From: Patescibacteria group bacterium
GTDB taxonomy: Bacteria; Patescibacteriota; Patescibacteriia; 2-12-FULL-60-25
Reading direction: 5' to 3'
NCBI GenBank assembly: GCA_018063105.1
Contig: JAGOQX010000007.1
Location: forward strand, 1-44,164
Length of the DNA stretch: 44,164 nt
The translations under genes were made by a program, and so were the position numbers. The stretch's first letter is position 1; every line of letters starts with the position of its first letter. The notes under the pieces are model-generated. The model was not told where the DNA came from. It did not search any database and saw nothing but the letters and a program-made list of their open reading frames with translations. This document shows positions 22,561 through 31,412 of this stretch, piece after piece.

Positions 22561-22713
22561 ATGATCAAAGATCCTGAAATCGACGAAGAGGTAAGAGAAA
22601 TTATGACAGAACACGATCTTGATGAAGAAACCGCCGAAAAGGTGCAGGAGCTTGTGAATGATGGTGTTGATGAAGACGACGCGGTTGAGTTGGCGGAAGA
22701 AGGGGGACTGTGA
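22561..22713 (+). CDS. Acidic micro-protein (50 aa), paralogue of 24171-24329
   Basis: ATG at 22561, one base after the previous stop; TGA at 22711. The product is strongly acidic and contains IMTEHDLDEETAEKVQELV and NDGVDEDDAVEL, which recur nearly unchanged in the gene at 24171-24329. The pattern of two short helices separated by an acidic loop loosely recalls UBA-like three-helix domains, but that is speculation. Both copies follow another gene within a base or two and seem to be translated by coupling. Function unknown. Confidence 0.7.
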   Translation: MIKDPEIDEEVREIMTEHDLDEETAEKVQELVNDGVDEDDAVELAEEGGL

Positions 22714-22743
22714 TGTCTTAAACAATTTAAGCGTAATATCCAT

Positions 22744-23268
22744 ATGCCGGAACAAAAAAGTCAGACAAGCCTAGTTGGTGCTTCAGGAGAGCATTTTGTG
22801 CTCTACCGACTTTTACGAATGGGCTATCTGGCTGCACTTGCGCCTCAAGGCGCACCAAATGCAGATATCATTTGTACAGATGTGGCTGGGGAGAAGACGG
22901 CGGTTATTCAGGTTAAAACACGGCGAGATATTGGTGCAGATAAGGGATGGCACATGAAGTCGAAGCATGAGTTGCTGAAAAGCAAGAAGATGTTTTATTG
23001 TTTCGTTGATTATCAAAAGGATGAAATGTTACCACCTACCGTGTTTATAGTTCCGAGTAATGTTGTAGCAGATGCATTAAAAGAAATGCATGAGGCTTGG
23101 TTTAGAGCGCCTGGAAAAAACGGAAAAGAGCATAAGGCAACTGAAATGAGGAGATTACTTCCTAACTATTCTCGTACGCTCAATATCTCTGGTGATTTAT
23201 TGAAACGTTATGGAATAGATTGGATGGAGAAATATAGAGAAAATTGGAATTTGTTGGGTATTAATTGA
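22744..23268 (+). CDS. PD-(D/E)XK-type nuclease-like protein (174 aa)
   Basis: GASGEHFVLYRLLRMGY gives a helix with a conserved Glu, followed by NADIICTD and VIQVKTRR, the Glu ... Asp ... Gln-x-Lys arrangement of the restriction-endonuclease-like fold (E16, D41, Q56, K58 approximately). The remaining residues include a run of aromatic and basic residues. It has no methylase partner beside it, so it may act in DNA repair or defence. It lies 30 bases after the acidic micro-protein gene, and ends before a candidate structured RNA. Confidence 0.65.
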   Translation: MPEQKSQTSLVGASGEHFVLYRLLRMGYLAALAPQGAPNADIICTDVAGEKTAVIQVKTRRDIGADKGWHMKSKHELLKSKKMFYCFVDYQKDEMLPPTVFIVPSNVVADALKEMHEAWFRAPGKNGKEHKATEMRRLLPNYSRTLNISGDLLKRYGIDWMEKYRENWNLLGIN

Positions 23269-23299
23269 TTTTTTTAACAATTAGCGATGGAGACAAAGC

Positions 23300-23328
23300 T
23301 GGACAAAAACCAAAATCCGTGCTATCTT
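23300..23328 (+). promoter_or_regulatory. Promoter of the candidate RNA upstream of the HD gene
   Basis: TGGACA, 17-base spacer, TATCTT at 23323-23328; the start is expected near 23333-23336. Confidence 0.55.
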
Positions 23329-23332
23329 ATAA

Positions 23333-23520
23333 ATGTTCCTCAACAACCACAACACTGCAGCCCTCAGAAAATTGGGCCGTCATCGTCTCCCCGATATCCA
23401 TCGGAGTAGGCAGCCAGGGAAATCTGCTGGGTGCCATATGAAGATTGACGACTAACCAAAGCGGTTGGGAGATTTCATTCAGTTTTATGCTGGATTTAAT
23501 CTCTTAGCCGCTTTTTGTTT
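23333..23520 (+). ncRNA. Candidate structured RNA or leader ending in a terminator
   Basis: After a good promoter come several hairpins in a row: GCCC/GGGC near 23360, CCGAT/ATCGG, and GGCA-CCAG/CTGG-TGCC near 23410-23445, enclosed by TCGTC/GACGA. The stretch ends in a long imperfect stem (AAGCGG at 23459, CCGCTT at 23508) followed by TTTTTG. A 40-codon frame also begins at ATG 23333 and ends at TAA before the terminator stem, so a leader peptide is an alternative. The HD-domain gene starts 68 bases after the T-run. It could be an attenuator for that gene or an independent small RNA. I do not recognise the family. Confidence 0.45.
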
Positions 23521-23587
23521 TTCAAAGGTCGAACGCAATAGCGAGAAAAATGATAGTGACGTCTTAATCAATTAATATAGAACATAT

Positions 23588-24169
23588 ATGAACATAAAGA
23601 ATACCGAAAATAATGTAGAAGAAAAAGCAAAAAGTTTAGTCATGGAACGAATCACCGGTCACCGCAAAGGTCTTCCGGACGTTCCAACGTATACGCACTC
23701 ATTCCGGGTGCATGAAATCATAACGTCGCATGCGGCTGATATTGGTGTGTCATCAGACGGCTGCCTCGCTGCGCTCCTTCACGATGTGGTGGAAGATGGT
23801 GGAGTGCGTTTTGAAGACTTGATTGCCGACGGTTTCTCTCAAAGAACCGTAGAGCTCGTAAGGCTTTGCACGCACGAGGAAACGGATCTAGGCAAAGAAG
23901 CGCGTTGGACACTGATGATCGCCAAGTTGACCATTGCGAATGATCGTGAGGCATGGGCAATTAAGTTGGCGGACCTGCTCGATAACTTGAAAGAATCAAG
24001 GTATCTAGCAGAAGATAAACGGCGTTTCATGATAGAAGTAAAGGCTCAACTCATGCTGCGTTTGACGGCAAACATGTTTGAATCGCATCAACTATGGCAA
24101 GACCTTCAGAAAGAAATGGAAATACAACGAGAGGCAACAGTTTCCAAGATGGAAACGGTTCAGATTTAA
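23588..24169 (+). CDS. HD-domain phosphohydrolase, (p)ppGpp hydrolase-like
   Basis: 193 residues. H37 in YTHSFRVHEI, HD at 65-66 in LLHDVVEDGG, and D127 in IKLADLLDNLKE give the metal-binding His ... His-Asp ... Asp set of HD hydrolases. The spacing, RKGLPDVPTYTHS at the start, and HDVVED match the SpoT/MESH1-type group that hydrolyses (p)ppGpp. There is no synthetase domain. The true substrate is unproven; another nucleotide is possible. The TAA at 24167 is one base before the ATG of the acidic micro-protein gene, so the two are coupled. A candidate RNA with a terminator lies upstream. Confidence 0.8.
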   Translation: MNIKNTENNVEEKAKSLVMERITGHRKGLPDVPTYTHSFRVHEIITSHAADIGVSSDGCLAALLHDVVEDGGVRFEDLIADGFSQRTVELVRLCTHEETDLGKEARWTLMIAKLTIANDREAWAIKLADLLDNLKESRYLAEDKRRFMIEVKAQLMLRLTANMFESHQLWQDLQKEMEIQREATVSKMETVQI

Positions 24170-24170
24170 T

Positions 24171-24329
24171 ATGTCCACCACCCCAACCCCCTCCGAACCC
24201 GACGAAGAAGTCTCAACGATCATGTCCGAACACGATCTCGACGAAGAAACGGCTGAAAATGTGCAGGAACTTGTGAATGACGGAGTTGATGAGGACGAGG
24301 CGGTTGAATTGAATGCAGATGATGAATAA
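24171..24329 (+). CDS. Acidic micro-protein (52 aa), paralogue of 22561-22713
   Basis: The start overlaps the end of the HD gene region by near-contact (stop 24169, ATG 24171). It shares EHDLDEETAE, VQELVNDGVDED and AVEL with the 50-residue paralogue; the N-terminal 10 residues differ (Thr-Pro rich). Thus two copies flank a 1.5 kb stretch, each after a different gene. Function unknown. Confidence 0.7.
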   Translation: MSTTPTPSEPDEEVSTIMSEHDLDEETAENVQELVNDGVDEDEAVELNADDE

Positions 24330-24354
24330 TTAAAGTCTTAAGAATTAAGCAAAT

Positions 24355-24657
24355 ATGGAATCCCTCCACAATGTCTTTAAAAGAGTATTTGATCTAGACC
24401 TCCCCATAAGCGGTGGGGATGGTCAGTCTGTTGAGGATCCAATTATTATTGACGCAGATGAGGGTCCTGTTGCATTGGAATACCAGATTATCGAACTGAT
24501 TCATCAGTTGGGTGGTAAAAAATATACGTTTGAGGGGCAAAGTTTGATTAGTCGAGGAGATAGAAAAATTGATAAACTTTCAATAGTGCTCGACGAAGAT
24601 CAAGAACATATAAGAAGCTATTATTTTGACATCACAAAATCTTTCTCTCGTTTCTAG
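24355..24657 (+). CDS. Hypothetical protein (100 aa)
   Basis: Not recognised. The centre reads DPIIIDADEGPVALEYQII and the end YYFDITKSFSRF, with an alternating strand-helix layout; a small alpha/beta domain is plausible. It follows the acidic micro-protein gene by 25 bases, without SD. It converges with the YqcC-like gene, whose stop is 4 bases away. Confidence 0.6.
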   Translation: MESLHNVFKRVFDLDLPISGGDGQSVEDPIIIDADEGPVALEYQIIELIHQLGGKKYTFEGQSLISRGDRKIDKLSIVLDEDQEHIRSYYFDITKSFSRF

Positions 24658-24661
24658 CTTC

Positions 24662-24976
24662 TCATGCAAACATCCGATCAAATTCCCCAAGCATCGTTAT
24701 CAGTTTTTCCGCGTTTGGATCCCCGTTAAATTCTCTCATGGCTTGCACTCCGACCATACTGGTCTTAGGAAATTCTCCGTTGGATTCAATGATTTCTTTG
24801 ACGCGCGGAATAAACACAAATTGGAGCCATTGTTGATACGCCATGGTATCCATTGCAAACGCTTCTTTGAAATTCCATTGCTCATCGCGAAGCGGTTCTG
24901 TTTGATAGAATCCGATCCGTTTCATTTCTTCTTCAATCGCTTGAATTTTTTTTGCAACTCCCCCATGTGTTGGCAT
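24662..24976 (-). CDS. YqcC-like (DUF446) protein
   Basis: 104 residues. EQWNFKEAFAMDTMAYQQW followed by LQFVFIPRVKEII is the DUF446/YqcC signature (FxxDTMxFxxWLQFVFIPR). The function of this family is unknown. The rest is charged and helical. It ends immediately after the convergent 100-aa gene. Confidence 0.8.
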   Translation of the reverse strand: MPTHGGVAKKIQAIEEEMKRIGFYQTEPLRDEQWNFKEAFAMDTMAYQQWLQFVFIPRVKEIIESNGEFPKTSMVGVQAMREFNGDPNAEKLITMLGEFDRMFA

Positions 24977-25010
24977 AGTGTAATGAGTATTGCATGAGGT
25001 ATGAGAGAAG

Positions 25011-25040
25011 AAAAATCCCCAACTGCCGTCAGTCGGGGAT
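25011..25040 (-). terminator. Terminator of the gene at 25040-25486
   Basis: ATCCCC and GGGGAT, with inner ACTG/CAGT, pair; on the minus strand TTTTTC follows. Confidence 0.85.
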
Positions 25041-25486
25041 CATTGGAGGAGAAAGAATTCATGTGAGAGATGGTGGTTGAGGAGAAACACGCCGAGGCTG
25101 ATGCTGGCGATGCGCATGTTGATTTCTTGTTGCGCTGTTTCCGCGATGAACTCGTCGAGTCTATCTGGACGTGGTACGAGAAAGAGTTCTCTGGTTGATG
25201 GATCGAACTTGCTGAGTCGCGCGATCCATCCCGCTCCTCGTTCTGGGCTAATGCGCGCGAACAGGCGCGGGGCCCAGCTTTCATCTGGCTTGTTGCCACC
25301 GGCGTAGGCGATGCGAACGACGACGGGTGGTTCGGTGGTGCCGGATTTGAGGAGTCGTACGGTTCCGATTCGCAAGAGTCGAATGGTTTCGATGATGAGC
25401 AGTGCCGGAGCCTCTTCCTCCGGTGTTTCTGGCATGATCAATTTCTGAGAGACTTCGGTAATCACTGGTGCGCGACTTCGAGCCAT
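25040..25486 (-). CDS. Hypothetical protein (148 aa)
   Basis: Not recognised. The ATG at 25486 has GAGGTG at a suitable distance, whereas the longer frame starts at GTG inside the divergent glycosyltransferase gene, so the short form is preferred. The centre shows strand-rich basic segments (LLIIETIRLLRIGTVRLL, PPVVVRIAYAGG, WAPRLFARISPERGAGW) and the C-terminus is hydrophobic (SLGVFLLNHHLSHEFFLL). It ends at an intrinsic terminator and is divergent from the glycosyltransferase at 25580. Confidence 0.55.
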   Translation of the reverse strand: MARSRAPVITEVSQKLIMPETPEEEAPALLIIETIRLLRIGTVRLLKSGTTEPPVVVRIAYAGGNKPDESWAPRLFARISPERGAGWIARLSKFDPSTRELFLVPRPDRLDEFIAETAQQEINMRIASISLGVFLLNHHLSHEFFLLQ

Positions 25487-25579
25487 GTGTTGCACCTCAA
25501 TTTCAAAAGAACGATCACCCCCAGAAGACACTATTTTCCCGGCCTTGTCAATCTGCTCAACTCTCCGTACCCTGCCTGT

Positions 25580-26692
25580 ATGCGCATTGCGATCGACGCC
25601 CGAATGATGGGGCCAGAGAACACCCGTGGAATCGGGCGGTATGTTGAGGAACTTGTTCGCGCGATGTTGGACCGTGCGCCAGAGCATCGGTATGTGTTGA
25701 TTGTCAGAACCTCGTTGCATCCATTCGTTTCCCGTCCATCCGTTGAAACCATCGTCGCCGACATTCCCTGGTATGGCTTGCGTGAGCAGTTCGAGCTTCC
25801 GCGCATCCTCCGTCAGATCCGTGCTGACGTGATCCATTTCCCGCACTGGAACGTCCCACTCTTTTTCCGCGGTCGATTCATCGTCACGATTCACGATCTA
25901 CTTCTTCGTCATGTTCCGACGAGTTCCAAGATTTCAACTCGACATCCACTTATCGCAAAACTGAAACATCTGGGATTCCGATTTGTTCTTGCTCATGCAA
26001 TTTCCGGTGCTGCAAAAATTTTGGTTCCGACGAACGCGACAAAAGATGATGTAGCAACATTGTATCCAAAGGCTGTGGAAAAGATTGTTGTGACAGGGGA
26101 GGGAATGTCGGAGGTGAAGGATGTTGTGACGGATGATCAAGAGCCTCGAGGTGAAAATGGCTATCTCTTGTATGTCGGTGCAGCGTATCCGCACAAAGGT
26201 GTTCAGGACTTATTATCTGCTTGGCCGTTGATCCACGAACGATATCCAAACTTGCAATTACAGATTGCGGGAGAGCTCGATATCTTCATGAAAACCTTGC
26301 GAGATCAGGCTATTTCATCAAAATTATCTCATGTTTCGTTTCTTGATCGTGTTTCTGATGCGCGACTTTCAGAATTATTTCAACACGCGACCGCGTTTAT
26401 TTTTCCAACTCACTTTGAAGGATTTGGTCTCCCTCCACTCGAAGCAATTGCGCACGGTTGCCCCGTTCTCTGTTCTGATATTCCGGTGATGCGTGAAGTG
26501 TTGGGTGATGATGGTGCGATATTCTTCCGCGTCGGTGATTCAAATGCTATACTTACGGCTGTTCAGGAGGTGATGAGTGGACCAGAGGTTGCCCGCGAAA
26601 AAACAAAACGCTCGGCTTCGGTTTTGGCAGCTCGCCATTCTTGGCATCAGGCCGCTGAACGCACGATTTCTGTATACGGATCTGTTTCTTGA
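25580..26692 (+). CDS. GT4-family glycosyltransferase
   Basis: 370 residues with the two Rossmann lobes of GT-B enzymes: MRIAIDARMMGPENTRGIGR at the start (the nucleotide-sugar-transferase GxGR pattern), YLLYVGAAYPHKG in the second lobe, and EGFGLPPLEA at residues 280-289, the EX7E motif that binds the donor. It should transfer a sugar from a nucleotide-sugar donor to a lipid- or polysaccharide-type acceptor on the cytoplasmic face of the membrane. The Met at 25580 replaces an earlier frame start. It lies 24 bases before the DUF4012 gene, so surface-glycan synthesis is likely. Confidence 0.9.
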   Translation: MRIAIDARMMGPENTRGIGRYVEELVRAMLDRAPEHRYVLIVRTSLHPFVSRPSVETIVADIPWYGLREQFELPRILRQIRADVIHFPHWNVPLFFRGRFIVTIHDLLLRHVPTSSKISTRHPLIAKLKHLGFRFVLAHAISGAAKILVPTNATKDDVATLYPKAVEKIVVTGEGMSEVKDVVTDDQEPRGENGYLLYVGAAYPHKGVQDLLSAWPLIHERYPNLQLQIAGELDIFMKTLRDQAISSKLSHVSFLDRVSDARLSELFQHATAFIFPTHFEGFGLPPLEAIAHGCPVLCSDIPVMREVLGDDGAIFFRVGDSNAILTAVQEVMSGPEVAREKTKRSASVLAARHSWHQAAERTISVYGSVS

Positions 26693-26716
26693 TAGTCGCA
26701 TTCCATGGGAGGAAGA

Positions 26717-29395
26717 ATGTATACATCGCAAACACCGCGGAGACCGGAAACGGACTCGGCTGGGGCGGACTCTCTTGAGCGTCTGCTTTCTTTGGTTGTT
26801 GAGCAGGACGGAATGACGATCACAACGCCGCAGGGGAGTCGAAAACAACGAAAACAGGTCCAAACTTTTACATACCCGACAGCACAAGATGTTTCTTCGC
26901 CTGCAGAAATTTCCGTTGCAGATGAAATTCAGGCATTTGATGAGGCCGTTGTTCGTCACAGCATCACGCCACTGGTTCAGATTCGATCTCATGCGGTGAG
27001 CGTGCATCGAGGGGAGCATCAACAAAGTGCGTACGTTGTTTCGTTGCAATCCGTTTCGTTCCATCAAGAGGTTGAAGATTCTGAGCGCACAGAAACGGCA
27101 GATGCACTATTCTCACCGGCTTTGGCTGAGGCTGCACACGGCGTTCCATTTGAAACATACGCAACCGTGAGTACGGATTTGATGAGCGGGTTAGATTTGT
27201 GGTCATTTTCAGAACAATTTACACCAGACTCTTTTGAGAAGTGCTACGCGCAGTCATACGGAAATGTGCATCGTGTTCGTTCTGCACTGTATGGCGGCGC
27301 CTCTTTTTTCAAGAGTCTGTTTCAGCGCGTTGAGCATGCTGAACAGCAGGTTGTTCAGGACGTTGAGGCGACCTTGCACATCGTTGAAGTTCCTCGATTT
27401 TCGTTTGCGCGTGCCGTCGTTGGATTTGCAGCGCTCGCACTAGTCGTCACATTACCTGCAAATGCTGTCGCACTGTATCGTTCAGCATCAGCACAAAAAA
27501 CAGCAGCAACCGATGCGTCGCAGGCTGCAATTAGCAGTGTGATGGCAGCGGCAAAATCCGGTTCTGTGCCGCAATCGGCTGATGCGTTGAAGCAAGCATC
27601 ATCCCGATTCCGTCAGGCTGATGCGTTGTTGTCTGATGTGAGTGCATTGGCACTTGGAATCGCGTCCGTTGTTCCGACAAAATATCGGAGTGCACGAGCT
27701 CTGTTGGAAGTTGGCGACAAGTCGAGTGAGGCTGGTCGTTTGCTTGCATTAGGTCTCGACAAAGTATTCGCAGATCCGGATCGTCGATTGGATGAGCGGT
27801 TGGATTCAATGGGGGCATACGCTCGAACGTCATTAACGTTGCTGTCTGATGCAAGCAAGGCTGCCGCATCCGTTGATGTTAATGCTATACCGGCTGAACA
27901 ACGTGCGCAGGTTACGTCTCTTCTTTCTAATCTCAATCAGTCCACGCAAGCTGTTCAAGAATTTTCAGCCTTAGCAGAGTCATTGTCTCAAATGGTTGGT
28001 CGCGATCATCTCAGAAAATATCTGGTTGTATTCCAAAATAATACGGAATTGCGTCCGACCGGTGGATTCATGGGGTCATTTGCCGAAGTCACCTTTGATC
28101 GAGGTGCAATTACGGGAATCCGTGTGCCGCCTGGTGGGACGTATGATTTGAAAGGTCAGCTCACGGAACGAATTGCGCCACCAAAACCATTGCAACTTAT
28201 TTCACCGTTGTGGCAATTTCAGGATGCAAATTGGTCGCCGGATTTTCCTACGGCAGCAAAGCAGATTAAATGGTTTTGGAATAAATCAGGTCAATCAACG
28301 GTTGATGGGGTGATTGCAGTGAATGCATCAGTCATGGAAAAAATGCTGGCACTCACCGGTCCAATCGAAATGCCTGAATATGGAAAGACGATTGATAAAG
28401 ATTCGTTCTTGTTAGAAACGCAAAAGGCGGTTGAGCTGGAATATGACAAGGTGAATAACACGCCAAAGAAATTTGTGGGGGATTTGGGGATGAAGATGTT
28501 GGAGAAAGTTAAAACAATGGATCGAATCGCCTGGCTCGGGATGATGCGCATTTTATCTGATTCACTTGAAACGAAAGATATCCAAGTTGCATTTTCAAAT
28601 GAGGAAGACGAAGCACTTGCTGAACGATATGGGTGGAGCGGTCGCATCAAGCCAACGTTTGGTGATGCGCTTGCGTTGATTGAAACCAACGTCGCCGGAC
28701 AGAAGACGGATGGAGTTGTGACGGAGTCAGCAACATTAAACGTGAATATCCAGGACGACGGATCTATTGAAGACACGCTCACGTTGAATCGAGCGCATCA
28801 GGGGAAAAAGGGTGAGCTCTTCAGCGGTGTTCGCAACGTTGTTTACCTCCGCGCCTATGTTCCAAAGGGGAGTACGTTGTTGCAAGGGACGGGTTTTGAA
28901 ACACCTGATGCGAAACTGTTCAAAACACTGGATGACGATGTGCTGCCAGATGCGTCAACCGCAGCAATTGAATCAACTGAAAAACCATGGAGTCGCGATA
29001 TCACGATCAGCGAAGAAGGGGACCGCACCGTGATTTCAGGATGGTTGCAGCTTGACCCGGGTGATTCTCAAACTGTGACATTGCGATATCGCTTGCCGAT
29101 GACCGTTGAGGATATGATGTCGCACGTTGATGCTTCACCAGAACGTTCCGGGTCAGATCGGGCCAGCAAGGCGTACTTATTACTTTCAACCAGCCAATCC
29201 GGAAAAACGCAACGAGATTTCACGACAGCAATCCGATTCCCTGCATCATGGAATGTCTCCTGGAGTCGTCCAGAAGTTCCATCGAACGCACCGAGTACCT
29301 TGATTCAGTCCGGACCGTGGGATCGCGATCGTGTTGCCGTATTGTTATTTGCACCTCATGATAAAAATGCCGCTCTTCAAACGCCGTCAAACTGA
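26717..29395 (+). CDS. DUF4012-domain membrane protein
   Basis: 892 residues. GGGAGGA just before the ATG at 26717 decides the start over the upstream Met at 26705. A transmembrane helix lies at about residues 234-256. From about residue 430 on, NNTELRPTGGFMGSFAEV, VPPGGTYDLKGQL and SPDFPTAAKQIKWFW belong to DUF4012, a domain common in CPR and Actinobacteria and found near glycan genes; its activity is unknown. The N-terminal region has low-complexity Ser/Ala-rich stretches. The gene overlaps the next one by 29 bases. Confidence 0.9.
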   Translation: MYTSQTPRRPETDSAGADSLERLLSLVVEQDGMTITTPQGSRKQRKQVQTFTYPTAQDVSSPAEISVADEIQAFDEAVVRHSITPLVQIRSHAVSVHRGEHQQSAYVVSLQSVSFHQEVEDSERTETADALFSPALAEAAHGVPFETYATVSTDLMSGLDLWSFSEQFTPDSFEKCYAQSYGNVHRVRSALYGGASFFKSLFQRVEHAEQQVVQDVEATLHIVEVPRFSFARAVVGFAALALVVTLPANAVALYRSASAQKTAATDASQAAISSVMAAAKSGSVPQSADALKQASSRFRQADALLSDVSALALGIASVVPTKYRSARALLEVGDKSSEAGRLLALGLDKVFADPDRRLDERLDSMGAYARTSLTLLSDASKAAASVDVNAIPAEQRAQVTSLLSNLNQSTQAVQEFSALAESLSQMVGRDHLRKYLVVFQNNTELRPTGGFMGSFAEVTFDRGAITGIRVPPGGTYDLKGQLTERIAPPKPLQLISPLWQFQDANWSPDFPTAAKQIKWFWNKSGQSTVDGVIAVNASVMEKMLALTGPIEMPEYGKTIDKDSFLLETQKAVELEYDKVNNTPKKFVGDLGMKMLEKVKTMDRIAWLGMMRILSDSLETKDIQVAFSNEEDEALAERYGWSGRIKPTFGDALALIETNVAGQKTDGVVTESATLNVNIQDDGSIEDTLTLNRAHQGKKGELFSGVRNVVYLRAYVPKGSTLLQGTGFETPDAKLFKTLDDDVLPDASTAAIESTEKPWSRDITISEEGDRTVISGWLQLDPGDSQTVTLRYRLPMTVEDMMSHVDASPERSGSDRASKAYLLLSTSQSGKTQRDFTTAIRFPASWNVSWSRPEVPSNAPSTLIQSGPWDRDRVAVLLFAPHDKNAALQTPSN

Positions 29396-31274
29396 CGCAT
29401 CACACAAAAAGCAACAAACGGAACGAGCTCATGAAAAAGAGGTCGAGCAAAGTTTGAATGCAATTTATGTGGACGAAAAGGGGGAGCTCCCTGATCTGAC
29501 CGTTCTTGATCATCATCGTAGATCGCGCATCATCATGATCGCAGCGATCGTGTTTGGTGCAGTGATGTTGTTATGCCTCGTAGCCTGGGCAGCGATCATG
29601 TGGTTGTCGCCGTACAAGGGATTTGCCGGTCATGGATTACAGATCGCAATTGATGGACCGGCGCGCGTGTCTTTGGGCCAGGAGATGACCTATTTTGTGA
29701 ACTGGCAAAACGTTCTCCGTGACCCCCTTGCTTCAGCTCAAATCCGTGTGAGTTTTCCAACAGATTTCATTGTGACGACGGTTGACCCAGTGCTGCCTTC
29801 TGCAGAAATGGACTGGCGACTCGGAACAATTCCAGCGCAAGGCAGAGGAACGATTACGATCAAAGGAGTGTTTACCGGTGCCCTTGGCACACAAACCGCA
29901 ATTCAGGCCGTTGGGTTGTATCGTCCAGCCTCATTTAATAGTGACTTTGAGGAGGTCGGAATGTTGCCCCTTGATTACGCGGACACGATTTTGAAAGGTG
30001 AATTTTTGGTGCCAGTGAAAGTATTGCCGGGTGATGTTGTGAAAATCCAGTACAGGATTCAGAACACGGGTGATCAGCCGATGAAGGACATTGAGGCTCG
30101 GATGACATTGCCGGAGGGGTTTGTTCGAACGGCTTCTTCTACCGCAGAAGTTGAGGGACGAACGACGCGATCAAAATTGGGTGATCTTGCAGCTGGGGCA
30201 TCAACAACGGTGACGGAGATCGGGACGTTCGCATCAGGTGTGTATGGTGAAGTGCCGCTACATGGTGAAGTTGGAAAAGTGACGACAGAAGGTGTGTTTC
30301 AAGCCACGCTCAAAACGGACGCAACGCTTGCGGTCTTGGCCGGTGATCTCTCATCAAAGATCGTCGTAAATGGCGCGGTGACAGATCGCTCAGTGAATTT
30401 TGGTGACACGCTCCATGTGGCAATTGGATATCAGAATACTTCAGCGGAAGAATTAAAAGATGTGGAAATTCGCTGGATCCTTTCTCCTATTTCATCATCA
30501 GTTTCAACGAGCTCGTTGTCATCGTTGTTGAATTGGAGTCAGCTTGACGACTCAGCTTCTGGAACACGAAGTCTCACATCCATCACATGGACCAAAAAAC
30601 AGATCGGTGCTTTGGCTCGATTAACGCCGCAGCAGGATGGGATGATTGAGTTCTCTGTTCCGATCACAGCTGTTGCGACCAGTACGTCGGCTACCGGATT
30701 TCAGATCAGCGCAGAAACAACGATCGGGAGTATTGGAAAAACAGTTGTTCGTCGCATCATTCGAAGTGCGCCGATCACATTGAAATTTCGAACGGACGCT
30801 GATATCGCCGTTGAAGCCAGATATTTTTCTGAAGAAGGTGCTCCGCTCGGAAGTGGTCCGCTACCCCCAGTTGTTGGTCAGCCAACGATCTATCGCGTTG
30901 CATGGACATTGTCTAAGCACATCCATGAATTAAAAGGCGTGGAAGCGGTCGCGATTCTTCCAAAGAACGTCACATGGATTCAGAACGCGGTGATTGGTGC
31001 GGGAGAGGTGAAGTATGATGCAGCAACAAGAACGATCAAATGGACGTTGAACCGGTTGCCTGCAAATGTGAATGAAGCGAACGTTGCGTTTGATGTCCAA
31101 TTAACACCATCTGAATTTGACGCAGGCCGATTTGCGGATTTGATCGGTGAGACACGATGCTCCATGACCGATGCGGCATTAAACGAGCCTGTCCTTCGTG
31201 TGAAGGGGGGATTGAATACAGACTTGATGAATGATGAGGGTGCGAAGAATAAAGGACTAGTGAAAAAACCATAA
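29367..31274 (+). CDS. Membrane-anchored extracellular beta-sandwich protein
   Basis: 635 residues. The start MPLFKRRQTD at 29367 lies inside the DUF4012 gene, giving coupling; a basic cytoplasmic part precedes a transmembrane helix at about residues 48-72 (IIMIAAIVFGAVMLLCLVAW). After it come repeated beta domains of the kind seen in DUF11/CARDB-like proteins: IDGPARVSLGQEMTYFVNW, VVKIQYRIQNTGDQPMKD, GDTLHVAIGYQNTS and IYRVAWTLSKHIHELKGV. It is likely a surface or secretion-associated protein working with its DUF4012 neighbour. No sorting signal is visible. Confidence 0.8.
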   Translation: MPLFKRRQTDASHKKQQTERAHEKEVEQSLNAIYVDEKGELPDLTVLDHHRRSRIIMIAAIVFGAVMLLCLVAWAAIMWLSPYKGFAGHGLQIAIDGPARVSLGQEMTYFVNWQNVLRDPLASAQIRVSFPTDFIVTTVDPVLPSAEMDWRLGTIPAQGRGTITIKGVFTGALGTQTAIQAVGLYRPASFNSDFEEVGMLPLDYADTILKGEFLVPVKVLPGDVVKIQYRIQNTGDQPMKDIEARMTLPEGFVRTASSTAEVEGRTTRSKLGDLAAGASTTVTEIGTFASGVYGEVPLHGEVGKVTTEGVFQATLKTDATLAVLAGDLSSKIVVNGAVTDRSVNFGDTLHVAIGYQNTSAEELKDVEIRWILSPISSSVSTSSLSSLLNWSQLDDSASGTRSLTSITWTKKQIGALARLTPQQDGMIEFSVPITAVATSTSATGFQISAETTIGSIGKTVVRRIIRSAPITLKFRTDADIAVEARYFSEEGAPLGSGPLPPVVGQPTIYRVAWTLSKHIHELKGVEAVAILPKNVTWIQNAVIGAGEVKYDAATRTIKWTLNRLPANVNEANVAFDVQLTPSEFDAGRFADLIGETRCSMTDAALNEPVLRVKGGLNTDLMNDEGAKNKGLVKKP

Positions 31275-31335
31275 CATCAGCAAGGGCGATCTATTGACGG
31301 AACCCCTATGTTTGGATACGATGAGTCCACATTTT

Positions 31336-31412
31336 GCGCCCCTAGCTCAGCTGGATAGAGTGCGTGGCTTCGAACCACGAGGTCGGGAGTTCGATTCTCT
31401 CGGGGCGCACCA
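31336..31412 (+). tRNA. tRNA-Arg(UCG)
   Basis: Acceptor GCGCCCC/GGGGCGC, encoded ACCA, anticodon stem CGTGG/CCACG with loop CTTCGAA, so anticodon UCG; T-stem TCGGGAG/CTCTCGG-type pairing is present. Confidence 0.94.

Noticed and set aside
26540-27067. Antisense 175-aa frame under the GT4/DUF4012 border
   Set aside because: Shadow of two well-supported genes; no SD or family match.
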